Source: Candidatus Falkowbacteria bacterium CG10_big_fil_rev_8_21_14_0_10_39_9 (GTDB lineage: Bacteria > Patescibacteriota > Patescibacteriia > Patescibacteriales > UBA12465). From it: a stretch of DNA of 26,759 bases. The position numbers were made by a program, and so were the translations under genes. This document shows positions 16,519-25,593 of this stretch, piece by piece; the stretch's first letter is position 1; every line of letters begins with the position of its first letter. The notes under the pieces were generated by a model. The model ran no database searches. It was not told where the DNA came from and saw nothing but the letters and a program-made list of their open reading frames with translations. Location of the stretch: positions 559 through 27,317 of the forward strand of contig PFAQ01000062.1 in assembly GCA_002778645.1 (NCBI GenBank). The letters are read 5' to 3'.

Positions 16519-17763
16519 ATGGTTTTCCCAATCAGAGAATCAATCAGGATTTCTATTAAAGCGCTTCTGGCTAATAAAGGCCGAAGCTTTTTAACTATGT
16601 TGGGGATTATTATTGGAGTGGGGGCAGTAGTTTTGATAATCTCTCTGGGCTCAGGTGCCCAGAGTTTAATATTAGATCAGATCAAGAGTACGGGGAGTAA
16701 TTTAGTTGGCATTTTACCAGGTAAATCAGAGTCCAGTGGTCCACCAGCTACGGCGATGGGGGTAGTGATTACCACTTTGGTTGATGATGATATGACCGCC
16801 ATCGAAAAATTGCCCCATGTGGTGGCAGCGGCTGGCTACTCTCGATCTCTGGCCACCGCTACTTGGCGTGATGTTAGCTATGAGGCTAACATTGATGGTA
16901 CTTCGGCTGGTTATTTAGATACTGAGGGGGGTGAAATATTACAGGGTCGTTTCTTTACCGCTGATGAAGATAAAAATATGGCCAGGGTAGTAGTTCTAGG
17001 TGCGACTGTCAAACAGGAACTGTTTGGTGACTCGGATGCGGTGGGTAGACAGATAAAAATTAAGAAACAAATTTTTGAAGTGGTCGGGGTTATGGCTAAA
17101 AGGGGTAAAGTCTTGTTTGTGGACTATGATGATCAAATTCATATACCTTTGCACACTACGCAAAAACTAATTAGCGGTGTTAATTATCTAAGTTTTATTA
17201 GAGTTAAGGTGGACAATGAAGCCAATGTAACCGAAGTAATGTCTTCGGTTGTGGCTCTATTACGCGATCGGCATGAGATCACTGATTTAACTGGAACTAA
17301 TGATGACTTTTCGGTGCGAAGTATGGCTCAGGCCCTCGATATGATTACTACTATCACCAATGCTTTGCGCTATTTCTTGATCGCCATGGCGGCTATTTCT
17401 TTAATTGTGGGTGGAATTGGTATTATGAATATTATGCTGATTAGTGTTAATGAAAGAACTCGGGAGATTGGTTTACGCAAAGCGGTAGGAGCTAATAATA
17501 ATAATATTATTTCCCAATTTATTTTAGAAGCTATATCGCTCACTTTGATTGGTGGTACCATCGGAGTTATTTTTGGCATAATTTTATCCTGGCTAATATA
17601 TTTAGTGGTTAATAGTTTGGGTTATAATTACCAACTGGTAATTACTTTTTCTTCGGTACTTTTAGCCTTGTCAGTGTCCACTTTAATCGGTTTAATTTTT
17701 GGAATTTATCCGGCGCGCAAAGCGAGTCGTTTGGAGCCGGTAGAAGCTTTAAGCTATGAATAA
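16519..17763 (+). CDS. MacB-like ABC transporter permease
   Basis: A 414-residue permease with the MacB/FtsX plan: one N-terminal membrane segment (SFLTMLGIIIGVGAVVLIISL), a large extracytoplasmic domain and three C-terminal membrane segments. The conserved coupling sequence ERTREIGLRKAVGA lies after the second segment. It overlaps the start of the next, decayed permease gene by eight bases. With the adaptor and ATPase it should export a peptide, lipid or drug; the substrate is not readable. Confidence 0.92.
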   Translation: MVFPIRESIRISIKALLANKGRSFLTMLGIIIGVGAVVLIISLGSGAQSLILDQIKSTGSNLVGILPGKSESSGPPATAMGVVITTLVDDDMTAIEKLPHVVAAAGYSRSLATATWRDVSYEANIDGTSAGYLDTEGGEILQGRFFTADEDKNMARVVVLGATVKQELFGDSDAVGRQIKIKKQIFEVVGVMAKRGKVLFVDYDDQIHIPLHTTQKLISGVNYLSFIRVKVDNEANVTEVMSSVVALLRDRHEITDLTGTNDDFSVRSMAQALDMITTITNALRYFLIAMAAISLIVGGIGIMNIMLISVNERTREIGLRKAVGANNNNIISQFILEAISLTLIGGTIGVIFGIILSWLIYLVVNSLGYNYQLVITFSSVLLALSVSTLIGLIFGIYPARKASRLEPVEALSYE

Positions 17764-18917
17764 TTTTATCACTTCTATTCGTATTTCATTGCAATCAATG
17801 GTGTCTAATAAATCTCGGACATTATTGACGGTTTTAGGTATTGCAATTGGTATCGCCAGTGTGATTATCGTTTATTCTGCCGGCGAGGGAATTAGGGGAT
17901 TGTTAGTAGATCAATTACAATCTTTTGGCACGGACATTATTCAGACTGAAGTGCGAGTTCCAACTAATAAAAAAGGTAGTTCGGGCGAAACTGACAGTGC
18001 GATGGCTATTGCCTCCAGCGTTCAGGTTACCTCTATGACCTTAAAGGACGTGGAAGATGTAAAAAAATTATCAAATATTAGTGGTGGCTATGGCGCCATC
18101 TTGAGTCAAGAAAAAGTGAGTTATGGTAATGAAGCGCGTAAGGCTTTTATTTTTGGCGTCAGTGCTGATTATGCTCAGATTGATAGAACTGAAATTGCTT
18201 TGGGAAATTTTTTTTCGGACGAAGATGATAAGGCTTTAGCTCAGGTGGTAGTTTTGGGAAGCAAAATGAAAGACAAACTTTTTGGTGATTAATGATCCCA
18301 TTGGAAAATCTATTACTCTGCGAAAATCAAAGTTTAAGGTTATTGGTGTCGCTAAAACTAAGGGAGCTACCATGGGCATGGACTTTGACGATTATATTTA
18401 TGTTCCCGTGAGAACTTTGCAGAAGCGCATTATGGGTATCGATTATTTGATGTATATGGTGCATCAGTTTAGAAGTGCTAGTGTTGTAGCTGATACCGCC
18501 GAAGAGATTAAATATGTCTTGCGCACTAATCATGATATTACTGATCATTCCAAGGATGATTTTCGGGTCTCTACCATGGAGGACATGATGAAAACTCTAA
18601 CTTGACACAGGAGAAAATAACTGATAAAATAGAAAGCAGTGGCCAGAATAAAATTTGGAAAAATGATCCAATTTTTAGTCGAGGCGGTGCTCATCACTAT
18701 GGTGGGGGCAATTTTGGGTATTATCGCTGGCATCTTGTTGTCTTGGTTGATTAGTGTGGGGGCCAATGCCGCTGGCTTTCATTGGATATTTTCTATTCCC
18801 CTTAAAGCTTTTGTCGTTTCGTTGATTTTTGCCTTTGCTTGTGGTATATTTTTTGGAGTTTATCCGGCTAAGAGAGCGGCCAGGCTGGATCCGATTGAGG
18901 CTCTTCGGAAAGAATAA
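17756..18917 (+). pseudogene. Decayed second MacB-like permease
   Basis: A paralogue of the preceding permease that is broken in at least two ways. The frame runs intact to KDKLFGD and hits TAA at 18292; one extra T there shifts the frame, and NDPIGKSITLRKSKFKV continues in the +1 frame. After VSTMEDMMKTL the frame reaches TGA at 18603-18605. Comparison with its neighbour shows that about 37 codons are missing, including the whole second membrane segment. A corrupted remnant of the TREIGLRKAVG motif (reading KAVARIKFGK) then leads into an intact C-terminal part, QFLVEAVLITMVG to RLDPIEALRKE. It could not form a working permease, and the operon probably relies on the intact copy. Confidence 0.88.
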
Positions 18918-18949
18918 TTTATTTATTAATATAATTAATTACAAAAACT

Positions 18950-19705
18950 ATGCCTGGATTTATTGTTTTGTTAATTATCGTCGGAGTTTTTATCCTATCG
19001 AGTTTGAAACAGATTAATCAATATGAGCGCGGTGTCAAATTTACCATGGGAAGATTTTCCAGTATTATGAATCCTGGTTGGAAAATATTGATTCCGGTGT
19101 TTCAAAGTTTCCAAAAAGTAGATATGCGTATCAAGGCGGTTGACGTGCCAGATCAAAGAGCTATTACCAAGGACAATGTGCCAGTGACGGTTAATGCCGT
19201 AATCTATTACAAGATTTCTGATCCAGCTAAGGCGATTATCGAGGTGGAGAATTTCTATTATGCCATTTCTCAGTATGCTCAAACTACGATGAGAAATATT
19301 GTGGGTGAAGTGACTTTAGATGAACTGTTGTCACAACGTGACAAGATCGCCGATCGGATTAGAGAGATTGTCGACAAGGAAACTTTTGATTGGGGTCTTA
19401 AGGTTAACAATGTGGAATTGAAAGATGTATCTTTGCCAGAATTAATGGAGCGCACTATTGCTAAGCAGGCCGAGGCAGAGAGGGAGAAGCGAGCGGTGAT
19501 TATTAATTCTGAAGGTGAAGTAGCCGCTTCGGAAAACATTGCTAAGGCGGCTGGGATTTTAGCAGCTTCAACTGGAGCTCTTCATCTTAGAACTTTGCAG
19601 TCAATTAATGACTTATCATCTGATCAATCCAATACTGTGGTGTTTGTAACTCCAGTGGAGGTTCTGAAGGCTTTCGAGGGATTCGCCAAGAAGATGGAGA
19701 AGTAA
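18950..19705 (+). CDS. Slipin / stomatin-like SPFH membrane protein
   Basis: A 251-residue band-7 protein. It has an N-terminal hydrophobic hairpin (PGFIVLLIIVGVFILSSL), the SPFH domain (QYERGVKFTMGRF through VNNVELKDVSLPEL) and a helical C terminus (AKQAEAEREKRAVIINSEGE). Slipins assemble into rings that organise membrane microdomains; many are paired with an NfeD protease, but none is encoded nearby. A TATAAT at 18930-18935 precedes it without a clear -35. A strong terminator follows. Confidence 0.93.
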   Translation: MPGFIVLLIIVGVFILSSLKQINQYERGVKFTMGRFSSIMNPGWKILIPVFQSFQKVDMRIKAVDVPDQRAITKDNVPVTVNAVIYYKISDPAKAIIEVENFYYAISQYAQTTMRNIVGEVTLDELLSQRDKIADRIREIVDKETFDWGLKVNNVELKDVSLPELMERTIAKQAEAEREKRAVIINSEGEVAASENIAKAAGILAASTGALHLRTLQSINDLSSDQSNTVVFVTPVEVLKAFEGFAKKMEK

Positions 19706-19726
19706 GCTTTAATATTTGAGATATTT

Positions 19727-19760
19727 AAAAGAGACTAGCCAAAACTAGTCTCTTTTGTTA
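19727..19760 (+). terminator. Terminator after the slipin gene
   Basis: AAAAGAGACTAG (19727-19738) pairs perfectly with CTAGTCTCTTTT (19745-19756) around a 6-nt loop. Confidence 0.9.
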
Positions 19761-19792
19761 AAATAATAATGCTTTTTATTAATGATAAAAAT

Positions 19793-19951
19793 ATGGAAAA
19801 TTTAATTATATCATGGGGAGATCCATCTTGGGAAAAAATTATTGATTTTACTGAAATAAATCAAGATGGCGTTAGTTTGGATGAATTATTGTCTGGGCTT
19901 TGAGGTGGGTCTCGTGAAACAATGTATCGTTTATTAGGCCTAAATACATAG
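19793..19951 (+). CDS. Tiny ORF interrupted by in-frame TGA
   Basis: ATG at 19793 opens a frame MENLIISWGDPSWEKIIDF and so on, to LLSGL at residue 36, where TGA (19901-19903) interrupts. The same frame then continues GGSRETMYRLLGLNT to TAG (19949-19951). A hairpin terminator (19936-19960) overlaps exactly that TAG, as if the true gene end were there and the TGA were read through or had once been a sense codon (TGG Trp or GGA Gly). Total 52 codons. It lies between two terminators. I recognise no family. Either a pseudogene or a TGA-containing small gene. Confidence 0.4.
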
Positions 19952-19960
19952 GTCTTTTTT
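19936..19960 (+). terminator. Terminator overlapping the TAG of the tiny ORF
   Basis: AGGCCTA (19936-19942) pairs with TAGGTCT (19949-19955; one G-U) around a 6-nt loop, then TTTTTT. Confidence 0.75.
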
Positions 19961-19973
19961 AATATCGCTTTTA

Positions 19974-20002
19974 TTGACTATTTGGTGGTTATGAGCTAAT
20001 AT
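19974..20002 (+). promoter_or_regulatory. Promoter of the second mreB
   Basis: TTGACT (19974-19979), a 17-nt spacer and TAATAT (19997-20002), ending 25 nt before the ATG at 20028. Confidence 0.7.
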
Positions 20003-20027
20003 TGTCATATCTTATAAAGAAAACTAT

Positions 20028-21041
20028 ATGTTTATTAAGCGAATTGGAATCGATTTAGGAACAACCTATACTCTAGTTTATCTCCCCAAACGAGGCGTTG
20101 TGATCAACGAACCCAGTGTGGTGGCAGTTTCGGTTGATGATCGAAAGATTTTAGCGGTTGGTAATGAAGCAAAAGACATGTTAGGTCGGACTCCAGATAC
20201 TATTGTCGCCTTACGTCCCCTGAAGGACGGAGTGATTGCGGATTACAAAACGACCGAAGCTATGATTCGTTATTTTATTAATAAAACTCTGGGAGGGCTA
20301 AGAATTTTTCGTCCGGAAGTTATGGTGGCGGTGCCAGCTGGTATTTCCTCGACTGAGAGAAGGGCGGTGATTGAAGCGACACTAGCGGCGGGGGCTAAAG
20401 CGGCTTATATTATCAAAGAGCCGGTAGCGGCGGCAATTGGAGCTGATATTCCAATTAGTTCCGCGGCGGGTCATATGATTGTGGATATTGGTGGCGGGAC
20501 AGCCGAGATGGCCGTTATTTCTTTGGGTGGCGTTGTGGCCTCAACTTCCGTCCGAGTTGGAGGTAATAAGTTTGATATGGCGATTTTAGAATATATTAAA
20601 AAGAAACATAATTTAGTGATTGGCGAGAGAACAGCGGAAGAGATCAAGATTAAAGTTGGTTCCGCTCTATTTTTATCAGATGAGGAAAAGCTCAGTATGG
20701 AAATTAATGGTCGCGATTCGGTTAATGGCTTACCGCGGACTATTACTATTACCAGTGATGATGTGACCGAAGCAATTCAGGGAGAGCTGGAAGAAATTTT
20801 AAATGCCACTAAGAGAATTCTACAAGAAACTCCGCCGGAATTAGTAGCCGATATTATTGATAAAGGGATTGTGATTTCTGGTGGCAGTGCACTACTACGC
20901 AACATTGATCAACTATTCTCTCGAGCGATTGGTGTTTCAGCTTATATTGCTGATGACCCATTGCTGTGTGTAGCCAAAGGAACCGGTATTGCCTTGGATA
21001 ATTTAGACTCCTACAAGCGCAGTATTTTGGCAGCTAAGTAA
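20028..21041 (+). CDS. mreB: Second MreB paralogue
   Basis: A 337-residue actin-like ATPase. Phosphate-1 is GIDLGTTYTLVYL, phosphate-2 is DIGGGTAEMAVI and the adenosine motif is SGGSALLRNI. It differs from the first MreB in lacking the N-terminal amphipathic extension (it begins MFIKRIGIDLG) and in having Glu in place of Asp after phosphate-2. It stands away from mreC and mreD, under its own promoter, and is followed four bases later by a glycosyltransferase, suggesting a link to envelope polymer synthesis. MreB or Mbl-like; which role it has is not clear from sequence. Confidence 0.93.
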   Translation: MFIKRIGIDLGTTYTLVYLPKRGVVINEPSVVAVSVDDRKILAVGNEAKDMLGRTPDTIVALRPLKDGVIADYKTTEAMIRYFINKTLGGLRIFRPEVMVAVPAGISSTERRAVIEATLAAGAKAAYIIKEPVAAAIGADIPISSAAGHMIVDIGGGTAEMAVISLGGVVASTSVRVGGNKFDMAILEYIKKKHNLVIGERTAEEIKIKVGSALFLSDEEKLSMEINGRDSVNGLPRTITITSDDVTEAIQGELEEILNATKRILQETPPELVADIIDKGIVISGGSALLRNIDQLFSRAIGVSAYIADDPLLCVAKGTGIALDNLDSYKRSILAAK

Positions 21042-21045
21042 TTAT

Positions 21046-22263
21046 ATGACTATTGGCATTGATGCCTCCAGAGCTAATCGAACCTACAAGACGGGGACTG
21101 AATGGTATTCCTATTATTTGATTAAGAATATGGCTGAAATTGATTCTGAAAATCAATATTGGCTCTATTCCGATCAACCATTTGGGGCTGATTTACAGGA
21201 AATTATCGATCGCCATCCTAATTTTACCGGCAAGGTTTTACGTTGGCCTTGGCAGTATTTCTGGACTCTCGGTCGGCTAAGTATCGAAATGATTTGGCAT
21301 CGGCCTCAAGTTTTGTTTGTGCCCGCTCATTCCATTCCGTTTTTTCGACCCCGCCGGACTATTACCACTATCCATGATATCGCCTTCAAAAAAGAAGGGG
21401 CAGTTTATACTGAACAAACAGTGGACAGAGGTAATCATTTCCTGCGGTTTATCATTGTTTTTATTATCAAGCATGTTCTGTTCATGACTGGACGAGGTTT
21501 CAAATATGATTCGACGGCTTACTTAGATTGGTCGACTCGTTATGCTCTCCATCACGCCAAAAAAGTAATTACCGTTTCTCATAATACTAAAAAAGAAATT
21601 GTTAGTGTTTACAAGGCTGATCCGAAAAAGATTGTAGTTATTCATAATGGCTATGACGATTCTTTTTATAAAAAGATTGATAATCGAGTTGAAGTGGATC
21701 AGGTCTTAGATAAATATGGTTTGAACTTTCCTTATTTACTCTCTGTGGGCCGTTTGGAAAAGAAAAAAAACATTCCCATGTTGATTGAGGCCCTAGCCCT
21801 CCTCAAAGAAAATCATCCGGAGATAAAAACTAAATTGGTTTTGATTGGACATGCCGGTTATGGCTACGATGAAATTAAATATATTATTGAGGAATATGAT
21901 TTAAATTCCGAGGTGATTATGTTGGGCTGGGTAGCCGAAGCTGATCTCCCTGGAATTTATAACGGGGCTACCGCTTTTGTCTTCCCGTCGCGACACGAAG
22001 GTTTTGGTATTCCAGTGATGCAGGCTCTGGCTTGTGGTTTACCGACAGCCGTCTCTGATATTCCGGTGCTCCGAGAGGTAGCCGGGGAGGCAGCGATTTA
22101 TTTTAATAAAGATAATAAGGAAGATATCACGGAAAAGTTAAAAACTATCTTGACTGACGCCGGTTTGCGTACTAAATTGTCTCAGTCAGGACTAACACGA
22201 GCGGCCGATTTTAGCTGGAGAAAGTGCGCTGTCGAAACTTTACGGGAAATTAAAAGTCTATAA
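21046..22263 (+). CDS. GT4-type glycosyltransferase
   Basis: A 405-residue GT-B fold enzyme. The N-terminal acceptor domain begins MTIGIDASRANRTYKTGTEWY. The C-terminal donor domain has LLSVGRLEKKKNIPMLIEAL and RHEGFGIPVMQALACGLP. In the E-x7-E donor-binding motif the second Glu is replaced by Gln. The enzyme probably adds a sugar from a nucleotide-sugar donor to a cell-surface polymer or lipid. It is cotranscribed with the second mreB (four-base gap). A terminator follows. Confidence 0.9.
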   Translation: MTIGIDASRANRTYKTGTEWYSYYLIKNMAEIDSENQYWLYSDQPFGADLQEIIDRHPNFTGKVLRWPWQYFWTLGRLSIEMIWHRPQVLFVPAHSIPFFRPRRTITTIHDIAFKKEGAVYTEQTVDRGNHFLRFIIVFIIKHVLFMTGRGFKYDSTAYLDWSTRYALHHAKKVITVSHNTKKEIVSVYKADPKKIVVIHNGYDDSFYKKIDNRVEVDQVLDKYGLNFPYLLSVGRLEKKKNIPMLIEALALLKENHPEIKTKLVLIGHAGYGYDEIKYIIEEYDLNSEVIMLGWVAEADLPGIYNGATAFVFPSRHEGFGIPVMQALACGLPTAVSDIPVLREVAGEAAIYFNKDNKEDITEKLKTILTDAGLRTKLSQSGLTRAADFSWRKCAVETLREIKSL

Positions 22264-22288
22264 ATAATTATTGTTAGGACTGAAAAAT

Positions 22289-22314
22289 AAATGCCAGGTT
22301 TTGGGCATTTTTTT
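22289..22314 (+). terminator. Terminator after the glycosyltransferase
   Basis: AAATGCC (22289-22295) pairs with GGCATTT (22304-22310) and runs into TTTT. Confidence 0.85.
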
Positions 22315-22317
22315 AAT

Positions 22318-22347
22318 TTGCCTTTACTTGGCTCAATATGATAGAAT
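22318..22347 (+). promoter_or_regulatory. Extended -10 promoter of the subtilisin gene
   Basis: TTGCCT (22318-22323), an 18-nt spacer and TAGAAT (22342-22347) preceded by TGA (extended -10). GGGAG just upstream of the ATG is the ribosome site. Confidence 0.7.
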
Positions 22348-22356
22348 GGGAGTAAT

Positions 22357-24435
22357 ATGTTTAAAAAAATCAATCAAATTTTAATATTTTTGCTTATATT
22401 AGCTACGCCACTCCAAATGGTCGGGGCGGCTTTTTTCCCTAACGACACTTATTATCACAATCAATGGTATTTGGAAAAGATTAAGGCTGATGATGCTTGG
22501 GAAAAAATCAATTCTAGTCCCAATATTGTGATCGCCATTATTGATTCTGGTATTCAAATTAGTCATCCTGATTTGGCGGAAAATATTTTTGTTAATCAGA
22601 ATGAGATCGTTAATAATGGTCTTGATGATGATCATAATGGTTTTATCGACGATGTTTCTGGTTGGGATTTTGTGGCTAATGTGCCCGACCCGTCACCAAA
22701 ATTTTCGGTTGGTTTTAATAGTCCTGGTGTCTCTCACGGTACTATGGTGGCGGGGATTATTGGAGCCCGGGGTAATAATGGCTTTGGTGTTGCGGGCGTG
22801 ACTTGGAAGTCGAAGATCATGGCCTTAAAGGCTCTGGACGATAGTGGTAGTGGTCGCATGGGTGACGTGATTAGAGCGATAGATTATGCTATTAATAATG
22901 GAGCAGATATTATTAATTTAAGTTTTACTGCTCAGAGCTATAGTGAGGGCCTAAAAGAAGCTCTGGAGCGAGCTTATCGCGCCGGAGTGATTGTAGTAGC
23001 AGCTTCTGGCAATGATCAGAGTGCTAATCATGGTGTAAATATTGATAAGACGCCTTTCTATCCGGCTTGTTATGACGGTGATAATGGTGAAAATTTAGTA
23101 ATTGGCGTGGCGGCAACTGATACCATGGATCAGAAAGCTATTTTTTCTAGTTATGGTTCTAATTGTATTGATATTTCTGCTCCAGGGGTGAGTTTTTTTG
23201 GCACTCTAACCTATAATCCAGCGGCCGGGGAAGAATACAATAAATCCTTTGGTGGTTATTGGTCTGGGACTTCGATGGCGACTCCGCTAGTCTCTGGCAC
23301 CTTGGCCTTAATTAAGGAGGCTAATCCAAATTTAAGTCGGGATGAGATTACTAATATTTTGCTCCGAAGCACTGATAATATTAATAATTTTAATCCGGAT
23401 TATATTGGCAAATTGGGGGTGGGCCGTTTAAATATGATGGGAGCGGTTAGTTGGGCTAAAGAAAGATTAAATGATTATTCTGGTCGTTTAATTGTTTCGC
23501 CCTATATGGCCGATTATTCTTCTAAATTTAAAAACACGGAAGAGCATCAGAATAAGGTTCAGATTTTGTCACCATCAGGCCAAGTTTTCAAAGAATTTTT
23601 ATCCGATAATAATAAATATAAGGAAGGTCTGAAATTCGCCAGTGGCGACGTCACTGGTGATGGTGCTAGTGATATCGTTGTGGCTAATGGTTATTTTGGC
23701 CAGCCAGTGGTGCGCGTCTTTGATGCTAAGGGTAAAATAAAGAGTCAGTTTTTAGCCTATAATGTCAAAACTAAGTCTGGTATTAATGTGGCCGTGGGAG
23801 ATATCGATGGCGACCAGAAAAATGAAATTATTACCACTCCAGGTTTTGGGGCGGAACCGATGATCAAGATTTTTGATTATAAAGGAAAACTAAAAAAACA
23901 ATTTTTAGCCTATGATCAGAAATTCAAAGGCGGTGTTAATGTGGCCGTCGGCGATATGAATGGCGATGGTATTAGTGAGATAGTGGTAGCACCAGGATTT
24001 GGGGGTGGGCCTCATGTGCGGATTTTTGATGGGCGGGGAAGGCTAAAGGGTCAGTTTATGGTTTATGACCAGAAGTTTAAAGGTGGCGTCAATCTGACGG
24101 TAGCCAATATTGATGGCCGAGTTGATTATAATAAGGCGGAGATTATTATCTCCCCTATGGAGGGAGCTAGTCCGCTAGTCAAGATTTTTGATAATTATGG
24201 CCAGCTAAAGAGTCAGTTTATGGCTTATGACAATAAATTTAAGAATGGAGTTAATATTGCCGCTGGGGATATTAATCGAGATGGTTTAGCCGAGATTATC
24301 ACTGGAGCCGGACCGGGTGGAGCGCCCCACGTGAGGGTTTTTTCGCCTCAGGGTGAAATTCTCGAGTCATTTTATGCCTATCAGGATACTTTCAATAAGG
24401 GCGTCAGTGTGGGCTTTATTTTAATGGATAATTAA
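22357..24435 (+). CDS. Secreted subtilisin-like (S8) protease with FG-GAP-type repeats
   Basis: A 692-residue exported protease. A signal peptide (about residues 1-24, MFKKINQILIFLLILATPL then VGAA) leads into the S8 catalytic domain. The triad is D63 (IAIIDSGIQISHPDL), H127 (SHGTMVAG) and S306 (SGTSMATP), with oxyanion N219 (AASGND). From about 380 on the protein consists of repeats of roughly 50 residues, five clear ones between about 427 and 690, each with a GDxxGDG-type calcium-like loop, a PGFGGGPHVRIFD-type strand and a QFMAYDxKFKGGVN-type end. These resemble FG-GAP/VCBS beta-propeller blades. There is no obvious sorting signal or C-terminal membrane anchor. A surface or secreted protease acting on host or competitor proteins is possible. 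Confidence 0.93.
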   Translation: MFKKINQILIFLLILATPLQMVGAAFFPNDTYYHNQWYLEKIKADDAWEKINSSPNIVIAIIDSGIQISHPDLAENIFVNQNEIVNNGLDDDHNGFIDDVSGWDFVANVPDPSPKFSVGFNSPGVSHGTMVAGIIGARGNNGFGVAGVTWKSKIMALKALDDSGSGRMGDVIRAIDYAINNGADIINLSFTAQSYSEGLKEALERAYRAGVIVVAASGNDQSANHGVNIDKTPFYPACYDGDNGENLVIGVAATDTMDQKAIFSSYGSNCIDISAPGVSFFGTLTYNPAAGEEYNKSFGGYWSGTSMATPLVSGTLALIKEANPNLSRDEITNILLRSTDNINNFNPDYIGKLGVGRLNMMGAVSWAKERLNDYSGRLIVSPYMADYSSKFKNTEEHQNKVQILSPSGQVFKEFLSDNNKYKEGLKFASGDVTGDGASDIVVANGYFGQPVVRVFDAKGKIKSQFLAYNVKTKSGINVAVGDIDGDQKNEIITTPGFGAEPMIKIFDYKGKLKKQFLAYDQKFKGGVNVAVGDMNGDGISEIVVAPGFGGGPHVRIFDGRGRLKGQFMVYDQKFKGGVNLTVANIDGRVDYNKAEIIISPMEGASPLVKIFDNYGQLKSQFMAYDNKFKNGVNIAAGDINRDGLAEIITGAGPGGAPHVRVFSPQGEILESFYAYQDTFNKGVSVGFILMDN

Positions 24436-24464
24436 GCTATAATTATTATATAATACAATAATAT

Positions 24465-25496
24465 ATGCCAAAAGTTATATTTGATAAGCGTAATGTGCTG
24501 GTAACCGGCGGTGCTGGTTTTATCGGTTCTCATTTATGTGATGAGTTAGTAAAAGAGTGTAAAGTCATCTGTATTGATAACTTTGTTACTAGTTCGGCTA
24601 CTAATATTGAGCATTTATTGCCCAATTCTAATTTTGTTTTTATTAACCACAATATTTCTGAGCCTTTAGATCTGGAGACTTTGCCGGAACTAAAGAAATT
24701 CAAAATTCCTTTTCAGGGCATCCAAGAGATCTATCATTTAGCTTGTCCGACTTCACCCCGTCACTTTGAAGAAAATTGCTACGAAACTCTGTTGGCTAAT
24801 TCTTTGGGTATTAAAAATGCCTTGGATTATGCCGTGAAGTATGGCGCTAAGTTTTTACATTTTTCTTCGTCGGTCGTTTACGGACCAAAGAACCTAAACC
24901 CGAATGTCGGTAATATCAAAGAAGATTATTTGGGTCATTTAGACCATTTGTCGAAGAGAGCTTGTTATGATGAGGGTAAACGTTTTGCCGAAACTATGGT
25001 TTCAGATTACCGTCGTTTGTTTAACGTTAATACTAAGATTATGCGCATCTTCCGCACCTATGGTCCGAGGATGCCGCTGCAAGATGATCAGATGATCCCG
25101 GATTTTGTTGTCAATGCTTTGAACAATGAAGATTTAGTTATTTTAGGTGATGAGAATTTTTCTTCCTCTTTCTGTTATGTAACTGATGCAGTTGATGCCG
25201 CTTTCAAATTAATGAATTCATCCTTAACTGGTCCGATTAATATCGGTTCCGATGAGGATGTAAAATTGTCTGATGTTTGTCAAACCATTATTGAAGAGGC
25301 CGGAGCGACTAATTCCAAAATTATTTTTAAGGAAAGAACTCTGTTTATGTCTGAATTACCGCTACCAGATATCTTCCAGGCTAAGAATGAATTGGGTTGG
25401 ATGCCAGTCGTAACCCTCAAGAACGGTCTCAAGAAGACTATCTTTGACCTCCAAGCCAAGAAACAGCTCAAGGGCTTGGCTTATAACGGGCAATAG
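24465..25496 (+). CDS. NAD-dependent epimerase/dehydratase, UDP-glucuronate decarboxylase-like
   Basis: A 343-residue extended short-chain dehydrogenase. The NAD motif is GGAGFIG at 15-21; the active-site residues are S134-S136 and Y168-xxx-K172 in YDEGKRFAE. YHLACPTSPRHFEENC, YDEGKRFAETMVSDYRR and RIFRTYGPRM match UDP-xylose synthase (UXS), which decarboxylates UDP-glucuronate. The substrate is inferred from those motifs. A TATAAT lies at 24449-24454 without a clear -35. It ends in TAG and is followed by a terminator. Confidence 0.87.
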   Translation: MPKVIFDKRNVLVTGGAGFIGSHLCDELVKECKVICIDNFVTSSATNIEHLLPNSNFVFINHNISEPLDLETLPELKKFKIPFQGIQEIYHLACPTSPRHFEENCYETLLANSLGIKNALDYAVKYGAKFLHFSSSVVYGPKNLNPNVGNIKEDYLGHLDHLSKRACYDEGKRFAETMVSDYRRLFNVNTKIMRIFRTYGPRMPLQDDQMIPDFVVNALNNEDLVILGDENFSSSFCYVTDAVDAAFKLMNSSLTGPINIGSDEDVKLSDVCQTIIEEAGATNSKIIFKERTLFMSELPLPDIFQAKNELGWMPVVTLKNGLKKTIFDLQAKKQLKGLAYNGQ

Positions 25497-25519
25497 GGAG
25501 TATAATTATATCAAGATAT

Positions 25520-25550
25520 AAAAAACAGTCTAAAAATGGCTGTTTTTTAG
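25520..25550 (+). terminator. Terminator after the UXS-like gene
   Basis: AAAAAACAGTC (25520-25530) pairs with GGCTGTTTTTT (25538-25548), 11 bp with one G-U. Confidence 0.9.
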
Positions 25551-25558
25551 TGTTACTA

Positions 25559-25587
25559 TTGACATAAAGGTGTAAATGTGATACAAT
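25559..25587 (+). promoter_or_regulatory. Consensus promoter of the DGR-target-like gene
   Basis: TTGACA (25559-25564), a 17-nt spacer and TACAAT (25582-25587). The start near 25594 gives a leader of about 140 nt. Confidence 0.85.
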
Positions 25588-25593
25588 CATTTT

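Noticed and set aside
18282..18605. Separate small gene of 107 residues
   Set aside because: It is the middle of the frameshifted permease, aligning with the intact neighbour.
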